Shown: positions 41,611 through 52,124 of the stretch, piece by piece
Numbering within the stretch: the first letter of the stretch is position 1
Layout of the letters: every line of letters starts with the position of its first letter
Assembly: GCA_036345935.2 (NCBI GenBank)
Contig: JADWOT020000001.1
Location: 25,189,886 to 25,253,885, forward strand
Reading direction: 5' to 3'
Length of the DNA stretch: 64,000 bases
Source of the DNA: Taenia hydatigena
Lineage: Eukaryota; Platyhelminthes; Cestoda; Cyclophyllidea; Taeniidae
Notes under the pieces: model-generated
Databases searched by the model: none
What the model was told of the DNA's origin: nothing
Seen by the model: the letters and a program-made list of their open reading frames with translations, nothing else
Position numbers and translations under genes: made by a program

Positions 41611-43209
41611 CTAGAAATGATAAACAAGGTGGATCTGACAGCCCTGTATAACATGCATGCGTGGCTAACTTGTTAAGAGAATCATCACCTCAGAAGTCGT
41701 GGAAGCTAATTGAAGGCGTGTCTTATTCATTTATAGGCAACGATAAAAAGTAAGTGACCAATCGGATATTTCGCTTTGTTTATTTTCTAGCACAAAAATT
41801 TATTCGACAAGCTAGTTTCAAAAAATAGCACGCTATTGTTAAGGAGATAGACTGACCAATCTTCGTCATCATGGTCATCATATAGTGGACGAAGTTGCAT
41901 CACTGATAAAACATATGGTATAAAGCTCCCTTCAAAGCTGGACTCAAAATGATGGCTACAACTGCATTTTTTGTTATTCTGGACAATGGTCACAGCAGCA
42001 GTCACCAAGAAGGAGTGCCCTAGAAATGTGACGCGGACTAATTTACCATATTGCAATCGCAAAGAAACATGAGCTAAAAGATCAAGAAAAGGTATTTTTA
42101 AAGCCGGAACCATTTGTAGAGGTAAGCATCAAACAGTTCGGGTATTTAATGTCTTTTGAAGTTGTGCCTGTTTAAAGCAGATAAAATAGCGAAAATAAAC
42201 ATCAGACACTATGCAAACTAAGTGAACCAGTTTCATGACTAAGAGATATCTGTCAATTTTACAACCTAGAATCTGCTAACACCTTTTAATGCGTTTGAGT
42301 CCTCGCATCTTCAAGGCCGTACTTACTTGAAAAACAACTTTTAAGCCAAGTATTAAAAGCAGGATTAGAGGAGAGGAATGGTGAACTTATTTTCGCGCAA
42401 GTATGAAGAAGGACAAGTAAGGAAAGAGCATACTTTTTTGTGTGTTTATGGCTTAAGCTCCAGAGTATCGAAAAAGGAAAGGAATTTTTATTGTTTGAAG
42501 ACCAGCTTACATTAAGTGGCCTTGTTTTATCCTTAAACGACTACTATTTGCGGTTGTATGGCTTTGTCGAGTCTGAGATAAAGTGCATAACCCAAACCTT
42601 TCCAGTCACCTCGCATTTTAAGCAAAGTATTTCATTGAACTTAAGCAGAAAAGACTCATCACTAAAGAACTAGTAGAGCATAAATTTTGTTCAAACCTAG
42701 AACGTTTAAATTGCTCCTCACTTTCGACTTTGCGAAGCAAAATGGAAGAGATGCTTCCGCACGTAAAACCTCTGCAAAAAAATTTTATAAAATTCAGTAA
42801 AAAAGCCGAAGTCAGCTTATTTAGCAGGTAATATTCGCTTTGGTCGTCCAGTGGTCCGAACGATACATGGTATGATTTTTCCATTACGTATTTAATAATG
42901 TTCAGTGCCTTGTTTTGGGTGGGCAACATGTAATGGACGTTAAACTTTAACAGACATGTTAGCTAATTCACAACAGTGGAACTGTAATGCAATAATGCAA
43001 TGATCTTTTCCTTATAGTCTGACGAAATAGAGTAAAAACGCACGACGAAACAAAAAGGTGGTCAAAAATTTGGCTTTTTATGACTATGGCTCTTAATGCT
43101 CGAAAAGCACTTGTCATTTAATACTACCCAAAAATTAGGGGTCGTAAAGCTTTTATAATTTCTGCATCTCAAACTGTCATTTTGACGCCATGGCTCAGCC
43201 TCAGCTTAC

Positions 43210-43238
43210 CAAACTATCTTCAGAATTGACCAGGATTG
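43210..43238 (-). CDS. candidate exon 2 of second minus-strand gene
   Basis: Seen: acceptor ending taaatcccttatag, 29 nt, donor TTG|GTAAGC. After two leading bases it reads ILVNSEDSL and ends in phase 0. The two leading bases complete the codon left open by the candidate first exon (A|CA, Thr), and the phase-0 end fits the exon at 41539-41610. Inference only; the spacing between the flanking exons would also allow a direct alternative. Confidence 0.28.
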
Positions 43239-43865
43239 CTATAAGGGATTTAAAATGTTGCAAAAATTACCCAACACCAAAACTGATAATTCGGCACTCG
43301 TTATTTTAAGATAGTTTCTTAGAAAAAACCTTCAGATTATAGCGTCTAAAAGCAGTTACTGTGGATTTGATTTAAAGAGGTTGCTCTAACCATCGGATCC
43401 GCTACGTGTGGGAGTGACAAGTTGTCACAATTGGCGAAATGAAGAATCTGAATTGCCTTGCGCTTCTCCCTTTCAAATGGACTGTAGTTATAGTTGCGGT
43501 ATGGCATTTAAATGAGGTCTTTTGAGAGAACAGGCAGCTATTTTGGGGTCACTTTGTTCCGCAGCCAGTAGGCAAACTGTCATTTTAAATAAAAAGTATT
43601 GTAGTTTTGTTGCTTGACTAAATTGTCTTTCGACAATGCTAATTGTGGGGATAAAGTTTAGGCGAACAGAACATAACCAAGCCCAATCATCACCCACACA
43701 AAACCTCACCAATCGCAAATAAAACGAACTTGTTATTCTCAGCATACTAACGGAACTTAAATTACGAGCAAAATAGACTTGAAAGCTGAAAGTAATAGCT
43801 AAATTGCTGTAATTTTTCTCATTACTTCTGTAAAATATTTTCTTTAACGCTGGCGCAGAGCTTAC

Positions 43866-43884
43866 TCATCATATTTGCCGCCAT
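43866..43884 (-). CDS. candidate first coding exon of second minus-strand gene
   Basis: Seen: ATGGCGGCAAATATGATGA is followed directly by GTAAGC. The codons read MAANMM with one base left over, and G at +4 suits initiation. The sequence just upstream, tttgcttctgttaaag, looks like a splice acceptor ending at 43895, so the short leader could be cis-spliced or trans-spliced. The start lies about 115 bp past the stop codon of the gene at 44009-63324. Confidence 0.28.
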
Positions 43885-44008
43885 TAACTATCCGCTTTAA
43901 CAGAAGCAAAAGTTTTGGATCCGTCTAAGCGCATGTTAGCAAATTGCTAGTGCGCCTGACGGAAGAGTCAGCAGTGTATGCGACGCATAAAATAGATAAC
44001 CATATGTA

Positions 44009-44390
44009 TTAGGTGCGCCCGCATACCGCAGCTTTTTTGGGACTATCGCTAGGTGTCTGTAGGAGCACATGTTGTGCTGATGCTAACAGCGGGGATGCGG
44101 AAAGCACCTCGGTTGCCGAGCGAAGATCGATAGCAGAACGGCGGCGATTTTTGTCTGGAAGACCGAAGGGTCCTTCGCACACCGCTACAGTTAGAAGGTT
44201 CGTCCCGGAGAGAAGGTGCCGCGCAGACGATGAATTCTTAATACCTCCATTTGGTGATGCGATGGAGGTGGAGGTGGTACGGTTTGGTGTCAGGTGGAAG
44301 TTGTCATCGCTGGTGTCGCTGCTGTTCTTGTTATCATCGTCCAAGGTAAAGTGAGGCCGGACGTCTGGTGCTGCACACTCCGAAGAACCA
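44009..44390 (-). CDS. SCYL2-like gene, last coding exon (10)
   Basis: Acceptor ending gcgcagttaattag at 44391-44392. One base completes residue 403, then 126 codons to TAA at 44009-44011. Residues begin GSSECAAPDVRPHFTL, followed by an acidic run with Ser and Asp, then Ser/Thr/Asn-rich sequence, an RRRS basic site, and the terminus VCGRT. Composition indicates a disordered tail; the exon is GC-richer than its surroundings. No clathrin-box or DPF motif was seen, unlike trafficking adaptors. The antisense 113-codon ORF here is a shadow. No AATAAA is visible in the next 115 bp. Confidence 0.6.
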
Positions 44391-45049
44391 CTAATTAACT
44401 GCGCAAATCAAGATGACAGTAATAACGAGCAGCTTATGCTGAACTATTTGCTACTCGCTTTTGCTTATTGCATACAAGGTCCTTCTAACGGTATCTTGAA
44501 ACAATTATAGTCCAAAAAATTGAATATCTGTTAATTCAATGCCTTCGGCTTTAATAATTCTAGCAATTTGAAGCAGAGAAATCTAAGTTGGCTCAAATTG
44601 ATTTTAAAGCACGCAATTTGCTAAGCGTGTTGGCTATTTTATTGACAACAAATGCACAGAAGGATGAAGCATCGGGAACGTTATAGATATTATCGCTAAG
44701 TAGGAGACCAAACGTCAATTATTAATGGACAAAATCGCGACTCCTAATGTTTTAAGGATGTAAAACTATCTTACCACGCACGCTACACGTTAATTACAAC
44801 TTAATGCAATATATTCTATGAACCACTGACCGCTTCACCGTCGTTGCCAAATCTATGAGGAATAGTGGTGCATGATATAAAAGCTTTAATCTTTTCCTAA
44901 TCAGCGCTGTCTTCTTTAGAGTGCCGCATATGCATTCAGTGTAAAACCTTCCTACTGCCAAAATAATTGTCTTCCATGCTAAGTGCAAAAATACGGCCTC
45001 CGATGGACCTATTATTTTATCAAAGCTCTAAATTCTTGTTTTAGCTTAC

Positions 45050-45202
45050 CGAAATTCCTGCTCTTTTGTAATGCCCTTAAGAGTATCAGCAAGGACCTGT
45101 CCTCTTCTTCGTTCAAAGTAATGCACATGTTTGCAAGCTAATGTAATCATTCTCAAATACTTCCACTTCTTGCCGATTAAATTTGATAGATGTCCATGAT
45201 CG
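45050..45202 (-). CDS. SCYL2-like gene, symmetric cassette exon (9)
   Basis: Acceptor with the tract attctctcttcttctaca ending ttacag; donor TTTCG|GTAAGC. The 153-nt exon enters and leaves in phase 2, so it fits between exons 8 and 10, which could also join without it. It encodes 51 residues rich in Lys, Arg and Leu (DHGHLSNLIGKKWKYL at the start, GITKEQEFR at the end). A second frame is open for about 30 codons. No counterpart in SCYL2 is known to me, so it may be an alternative or lineage-specific exon. Confidence 0.4.
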
Positions 45203-46017
45203 CTGTAAAGTTTTACGTGTAGAAGAAGAGAGAATGTACTCACCGGCAGAATAATGTTTCCGCTACCCCGCCTTTGAATGCACCTTGGAGCACTGGGATA
45301 ACCGTAGCCTTAGGGATGCAAGTACACAAACTTAACGATTTTAAAGCGTTTCTAAAGTGACTAATTTAGGCAAATAAGATAACCTCATAGAAACTAACAA
45401 GTTGATGTATCATCGATCGTTAACTTTTTGCTTAATCTGCGCTGCACAATAAACGAACCATGTGAGAACGGTCATTAGTTGTTTAGAGCAGTAAAATTGT
45501 TCGCTCACGGCAAAGCGCTATAGTTTCTACAGCCCCAAAGTTGTTTTCATCAAAGTCGACTCTGTTTTGTGGAACAAAACTAGTTTTTTTGAGCAAGTCA
45601 TTAATGTATCTTTGATGAGGCACAAATGAGAAAAGGCCAATGACGCCGATTATTAACTTACACTGAAAAGATTTTTGAAGCCACCTTTGATCATTACAAA
45701 TGCACTACAGAGGCGAACTTGAAAAGCTCTCATTACCGAGCACAGTTTTTAAGCCTCAACGCTAAGGATCATTTCTAATGAAGTGTACACCACCGTAGAA
45801 GTTACTTCCACCTTTAAGTTAGAAGCACCGGTGCTAAATGCAAAGCGCGCACCAATAGCATGTCACTCACCCCTCTTCTTTCTCTTTTTTAATACTGCGT
45901 GACAAATTTGTGCCTAAGGCAGTAGTAACAAAGCCGTCATTAACCCCATTCCACTCGTGGATGCGATCGCCAGGCATGTGACCGAAACAGCTAGTTGTTT
46001 TTGTAAAGCCTACTTAC

Positions 46018-46108
46018 TTCTATAAGTCAAAATTTCGTCCAGCCTGTGTAGGAACAAAGCAGGGATTGCAACTTACATTCTTGATGTTCGCTCTCCTCAC
46101 ATAAGCTT
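46018..46108 (-). other. two exon-like blocks around a 33-nt mini-intron
   Basis: Inside the intron between exons 9 and 8. Minus-strand order: acceptor atttttttccattttag, 32-nt block (46077-46108), donor GTAAGT, 33 nt ending ttgttcctacacag, 26-nt block (46018-46043), donor GTAAGTAGG. All four signals are near consensus. If entered from exon 8 (phase 2), the frame reads SLCEESEHQE and meets TGA in the second block whether or not the 33 nt are removed. This could be an alternative 3' end, a poison exon, or chance. Confidence 0.25.
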
Positions 46109-47849
46109 CTAAAATGGAAAAAAATATGGTGCGGGTAAAGTGTTGGAATGGAGTAAAACGTAAAAAAGAATTGGTTCGAAAGAAGTTCTGCTCTGTCTGC
46201 TTATACTTTTCGCCGTCTTTGACACAACATGTTCTAGAGTTGCATGTCTACAAATATGGGATAATTGGTTTTTCGGAAATAAAAAATCAGCTTAATGCCT
46301 GCAATTGTTTTGCTTTACTAGGCATTCATTACTTTGGCATTTCCCTGCTGCACTAATTATGGTACCCAAATTACAACCGCTTTTAATGATTTATAAGAAG
46401 GCGAAATAAGTTAATACCCTAAGCGATTATGTAAGAACTAATTTAGTCGTACAATTTAATCATTGTGTTTTTGTGACAGTGAATAACAAGGTTGTGTTTC
46501 GATCGGTGAGAGGTCGAAGAATGTTGCCAATGCTAGAAGATTCAGGTCCGCAAAACAAGCAACCTGCTAATGATCTGAGCTACCACTGAATTTCATTTCT
46601 TTTTAAATCACAAACAAATTATTTGGAGGTGTAATTTCCTCCGTGTTTTTAATGAGTAATGGCTCGATAAATACTACTTAAATCTAAGTGGTTCATGAGT
46701 GTGGACATGCTCTGAGAATTAGTGCTCGAGGTGACGCTGCATTTTTTGCCTGGTGTAATTACAACTGACCTTGACGTGCCAATTCACGCAGTTTATTTGA
46801 ATGAGTGCAAAAGTATTTATTAAAACTTATAAACTTTCAAAAACAAAGGCAATTATTACCTTATTTACGGGCTTTTGAATCCTACAGTCGCATAAATCTT
46901 TCATCGGTAAATAAGCATGTTGAAGGGATCAAGGAAATGTATCTAACTTTGGCCAAAGCTTTCCGTAATGTACCACAGTAAAATGACCATGGCCTTGTTT
47001 CATTTTATACTATCACGCAATAATCAACGAAAAGAAATCTGCAAATTTCTCCTCAAAAAGGTGTCTTTATGGACGCCATGAACTAGTCCGATGATACATT
47101 TATGCTGAGTAAATTCTTCTTTTACGGTTAAGAGTAGCCTACAGCAGATATCAAAAAACGTTAGCTTTTTAATGTAACGAAAAGGTTTTGTGCAAATTGT
47201 TAAGCTCCAGTTGCTTTACCCTCCAGGAATACCTGTCATACACGCAATAAACATTGGTCTATCCACCTACAAACAATTGTATACTAACTGCCTGCTAAAG
47301 GACTTGTGGATCGACACGGCCTTTTTAAGCAAGCAAAACATTATCAGTTATTTCAAAATAATTTTCATGTAAGTGTGTGAATCTTGGCCACATACAACAG
47401 TCTGTTAAATTCTCCTTGCTTTGATCATTGGCTAAGGCAAGGCAATTAGAGTTGGAATGCCCTAGCCAATCTTACTTACAATTGTTTGCAATGGGAACCT
47501 GCTTTCACAATTCAATTGGAATGGTAAAGGGAGGGGCGGAATCGTGGAGAGCTATTACTCATCTGTGTCACCCATTCTGCTGACATCCGTTTTACCCTAG
47601 GCAGCGTTTGTCTTTTGACAACTACGTGTTCTCTTGAAAGGTAGAATAAATGGTTAACAGCGTAGAATAAGTATAGGTTTAGTTGCCTATTTTCGAGGAA
47701 AAACTTCTAAAATAAGAAATGGCATATGTTCCACGCAGATATTTCTTATAGCTGCTAATTGTTAATGAAAACGTCGCTATTTTTTGAAATTCATGGTGAA
47801 TAAAATTGGCTAAATAAAATAACCAAAAAATATTTAGGATGCAACTCAC

Positions 47850-48001
47850 CCGCGATCAATGTGGACTTTGATTGTCTGGTCATGATGTTTCATCTCCTCC
47901 GTTTGGCTTGTGTGCGAGGAAATATCTTGACCACTGGGATGCGGTTTTGTCTCGTTGAGGTAGTTTAGATACTCGTAGAGTGTTGACATAATGTATTTAA
48001 A
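47850..48001 (-). CDS. SCYL2-like gene, exon 8
   Basis: Acceptor ending aatttttgttgcag; donor CGCGG|GTGAGT. Phase 0 in, phase 2 out, residues 302-351. It starts FKYIMSTLYEYLNYLNE, which lines up with the SCYL2 helix FNSFISVIKEMLNRLE that follows the HEAT region, then becomes polar (Gln, Ser, His, Glu). Confidence 0.65.
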
Positions 48002-51000
48002 CTGCAACAAAAATTATTAATGCTACTAGGGTGATTGATGAGCAGTTGTAAACATGCAAGCATACATTAGCCTATCTTGAGAGCGTTAGGTCATCCACTG
48101 ATTCGGGGGGTAACTACATACATATTAGCATCTTGACTATAATGTCTTAAGAGCATTTCGGCCGGCCGTTATATAGGTTTTCACAATACATGACACTTTT
48201 TCATCATAAAAAGCACAAATGCCAAAAAAATTAGAAATATTTAGAACGAGAACGCACTGTTAAGCCGCAAGGTTAAGATTTATGCCAAGACACTAACTCA
48301 AAGGAATTTTCTCGCTGTAAATGAGGAGTGATTGTTTTTGGTGCATCCTTTTCTTTGGTTTTCGGATGTTTTGTTATTTTCAAACTAACTGAATAAAAGG
48401 CATCTTAAATGTGGAGCATAAATTGCAGCACTCGCAACCGGCATGTACTTCTTGCCACACCAAAAACGCATTATCAGGTTACACCACTGAAGACGCCATA
48501 AGCGTTATATCATCTTCAGTTTTATAGCCCCGATTCGAAATTGCCTAAATTCGGACAATTCTACTCTTACTTTATGTCATTAATATTTTGGGTCTTTGAG
48601 ATGAGTTTAGCAGAAAAAAGTGGTTGGAACAGCGGCAAATGCTTGACATAGGTAGAGTGCATTAGTAGAACCCTTTTGGTTGGCCTATTGAAAACACTTT
48701 ATTTAAAACGATTCAACAAAATGTCTCTTCGTAAGTCGCAAATTTAAATCGTTACAAATTGTTCTTAGGCCTTGTATGTGACGCATGCTTGCATGTTGCA
48801 GGGAGAATTCGTTAGCTTTTTTGTAAGAAAAAATATTCCTTTGGGATTTTTTGAGTATTTCTGCTTGCTCTTAAGGAATTAACTGATATTGCTAGGTTTT
48901 GGTTAAGCTTTTGATTTTTTAGCATATTTTACTCTTTATAGTTGAAAGTGCTTATTGTTAAGACATAAGGGACATCAATAGCTTAATAGTAGCATACACG
49001 GGATCGCCAGATATTGCTTTACTTGGTAGAAGTAGCGTATCACTTTTGCGCATCGACCGAAGGGGGAATTGGAGATTAATTCTCTTGCTTATAGCCCAGA
49101 AGTGTAAAAGAAATAGCAAGACAAATTTTGGTCTAAACGATAAGGTCTTAGAAAAAAGTGCTATAAAACTAATGTCAGCTGATTTCTGAGTGTCAAGAAA
49201 GGCGGTCTATTCAAAAGGATGATTTTAACGCCTGATTAGCATTCTTAGCCCAGTGAAGTTAAGGACATGAAAAGTCTTGCCCAAAATTGGAACAGGAGGA
49301 GGAACACTTTAATTTATCACTCTATTGACTGGCAAGTCAAAAACTTTATAGCCGAGGCTTTTGATCCACCCGGTGCTATCGAACAGGGAAACAGATGAAA
49401 GCTAGGAATGCCCTCTTGTTTGCACTGAAGAAGGCGGTAGGTTTTGATCCTCGAGATACAACTCTGAAACGTTCATTTTGGTCCTTTATCAACCACTTAA
49501 TACGGAATAAATTTTTGCTTTCCTTACAATGCTGCATTATCACCTTCATTAAATCCCAAGATACTGGTCAGAAATTAAGAAAAAGTACTGTAATGTCACA
49601 ACTGCTTGGTTTAGGTAGAATAATGCGCATAGCATTTACCTTCAGCCTTACAATATTCTAGCATTTGATGCTAGTCAGGATGAAAATTCTCATATTAAAA
49701 ACATTTTTGTGTGGTTATGGATGGCTAGATTTTATTACAAAGCTTGCGCCTTGCTTCAGTCGCAATCTAAGCCCAAAATAAATCTTACAGCTTAAATTTT
49801 TCAAGGCTGAATGACCGCAACGCCTTTGAGTTTCTTGTATTCAACACTTAATCCCACTCTTTATCTGTCAGGCGCCAGCCACGCACGAACATGGTGCCAG
49901 GAGTCGGGTACTTTTTTGCGTCCTAAATACCTATATTGCCCGGGCTTTGGTTCCATAGCTCATACACTCATGGAGCAAGTGATAAAATGCTAAAGGAGAA
50001 GCAGACAAATCAACAACTCATGAGTTAGAACCTTTTTCCAGCGTCGGAAGTTTAGAAGTCACAAATGTTTTTGCATGCAGATCCTGAAGATGTGCGTCAT
50101 ATTTTTTTAAAAGACAGAATTTATATTTTGACTGAGCACCTTTGGCATTGACTGCAAAATGCAGAAATGAGCCTTCAGGAGAAAGATTTTTGGCGAGCGC
50201 GCTAAAATTTTTGCAAGCTCACTAAATTGGCTGCACATTTACACAACTACTTTATCCCTCTAATTATTTGCAGAGTGGTCAAACTTAAAAAAAGCAGTAG
50301 CCTCCTTTGAAATGCCAAATTTGCGGAATGTTTAGCAATCCATTCTTATTTTTAAAACCAGAAAACAATTTTGCAAATTGATCTAATGAAATCAATGCGG
50401 AGAAATTATTCCGACCTTGACGATCCCAAGTCATCAAAGTGCCAGCAGTTCATTTCAGCAGCTTTCAAATTCCAGGCATAAAAACGCGTGAATACACCCA
50501 AAAAAGTAAAAATTTGCAAAAGCGGACCAAAGTTTGCAGGTTTGAGTTTTGATTTAGTGAGACATTCTTCCAGTTTCTGCTTTACCGGACGCCAATAAAA
50601 GGCCATTATTGGAAATATACGTATTGCTTCCAAATGATCGATAAACATGGTATCAGATCCAAATTGCTCGTCCTCTATTACTAGCCGAATCGGCGCACAT
50701 TGCTACCAGAGGTGTTTAACAACCTCGAACATTAATGCTTTACAACGACAATGGATGTTTAAAGCTCATGATTCCACCAACATATGCTCCATTGTCCATA
50801 CAGCACTCTAGCTAGTTATAGGCAAGCAGTACATGCTTTTGTCAAAAACTTGAAGTTGATTACTATTTTATACAGTTTTGTCTTAAAAGGACTGTCATGT
50901 TCTGCACGCTCTTAGCCCTTAGCAAGCACATTTTGCATTTATGACAAAAGCTCTAGGTGCTCCATTTTTTAAGGTTCCCTTCCTTTGGGCATAGTGCGCT

Positions 51001-51415
51001 TTTGCTGTAATAAAGATATGCTTTTTCTGTTCCGAATTGAGCTCAGTTTCCTGATACGATCCCCTTAATCACAGTCTACCCAGCTTTGCACAGTCGCGGG
51101 TGCATTACCAGTCCGCCTAACTCGACTGCATAATCGCTGTCCACTTAAGTATAATGACTTCCATTACACTAACTTACTATCGCAAACGTCCAATTAAGCA
51201 GTTTCAGCCCCACAATTATGCAATTTTAGCTTTTAATAGCAGAGAAAACGAATCACATAGGAACATCAACATTAGACGATTAAGGTTTATTGCACGAGAA
51301 AGGTCGATTATCGTCACCTTCTGACTCAAACTAATAAAGCCACTTTAAAATCTACTTAAAAAAAATAAAAAGAAAGCCATAAAATAAGAAGTGCGAAGCT
51401 AAAGGGGGTGCTTAC

Positions 51416-51534
51416 CTCGCTAAACTGCCACTGCTTGTTGAGAGTATGCGGTAAGAGGCAGGGCAAAATCTCCATGGCAATCACCGAGGGTGAAAGGATT
51501 GTTCTGCGCTCACGGAGAATGGTCTTCAGCAGAC
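51416..51534 (-). CDS. SCYL2-like gene, exon 7
   Basis: Acceptor ending cttcacatttttgag; donor AGCGAG|GTAAGC. The first two bases complete residue 262 (Gly when spliced from the 52010 donor). Residues 263-301 run LLKTILRERRTILSPSV to NKQWQFSE. The ILPCLLP turn matches the VLPHLIP turn of SCYL2 at identical distance from the preceding Gly. Only one of three frames is open. Confidence 0.7.
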
Positions 51535-52009
51535 CTCAAAAATGTGAAGTAGCAAGGGTGTAGAGTTTTCGACCTCATTCTTTAGGATTAACTGTATCCA
51601 TTTCAAACATATTTTAGGCAGTTGAGGTCTACTATGCTAACTCAACTGCAAGAGCACTAGAATAGGGTCTTAAACAGTGGGCATTCATCGAATGAGCAGA
51701 TGTAAAACCCTGCACTTGTGTCGAGACATTTAACTATTAACTAAATTGCTCAATTTTAACTATTTTCTATAATAAAATCTGCCCTTTTTATAACTATATG
51801 ACAAATATAAGACCAAATCAAAGCAAACCAGTTAAGGCACAAGAAGAACTCACAACACAGAGAAATGACTGGTTCGCCCTGGGAGAGGAAGAAGTCAAAC
51901 TCAATAAGGTAGCTGGGAATTAGACAGGATATGTCCTGGGTAGGAGAGAAAGTGGTTTGAAAGGAAAGCTTTTCACTGCCTCCTCCGCCACACGCTCGAC
52001 CGTTGTTAC

Positions 52010-52124
52010 CATTGACAGCATCAACTGTGCACTCTAAAGCGAATGGGAGGAGGACGTTTTCTACTGTGTCTAGTGGAAGTTGGGAAAGAATGCTTGCCAC
52101 GCACTGAATCGCCACTGATTGAAT
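52010..52124 (-). CDS. SCYL2-like gene, exon 6
   Basis: Acceptor ending ttttcattttacag; donor AATG|GTAACA. Phase 0 in, phase 1 out, residues 224-261, IQSVAIQCVASILSQLP to LLPFALECTVDAVN, a classic HEAT helix pair (SCYL2: ILEYL and ILPFL). A second donor, TGTT|GTGAGT at 51848-51853, is also in phase and would extend the exon to 51854, adding 52 residues rich in Gly, Ser and Phe. The shorter form restores SCYL2-like spacing and is preferred. Confidence 0.7.

Noticed and set aside
41787..42113. 108-codon minus ORF with an internal acceptor-like site
   Set aside because: No donor of good quality in phase, and its translation does not join the neighbouring exons at 43210 and 41539.
42052..42118. 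Plus-strand exon-like block ending PEPFVE before GTAAGC
   Set aside because: The acceptor is weak and the minus strand is also open there; no partner exon was found.
44013..44354. 113-codon plus ORF
   Set aside because: Antisense shadow of the GC-rich last exon of the SCYL2-like gene.
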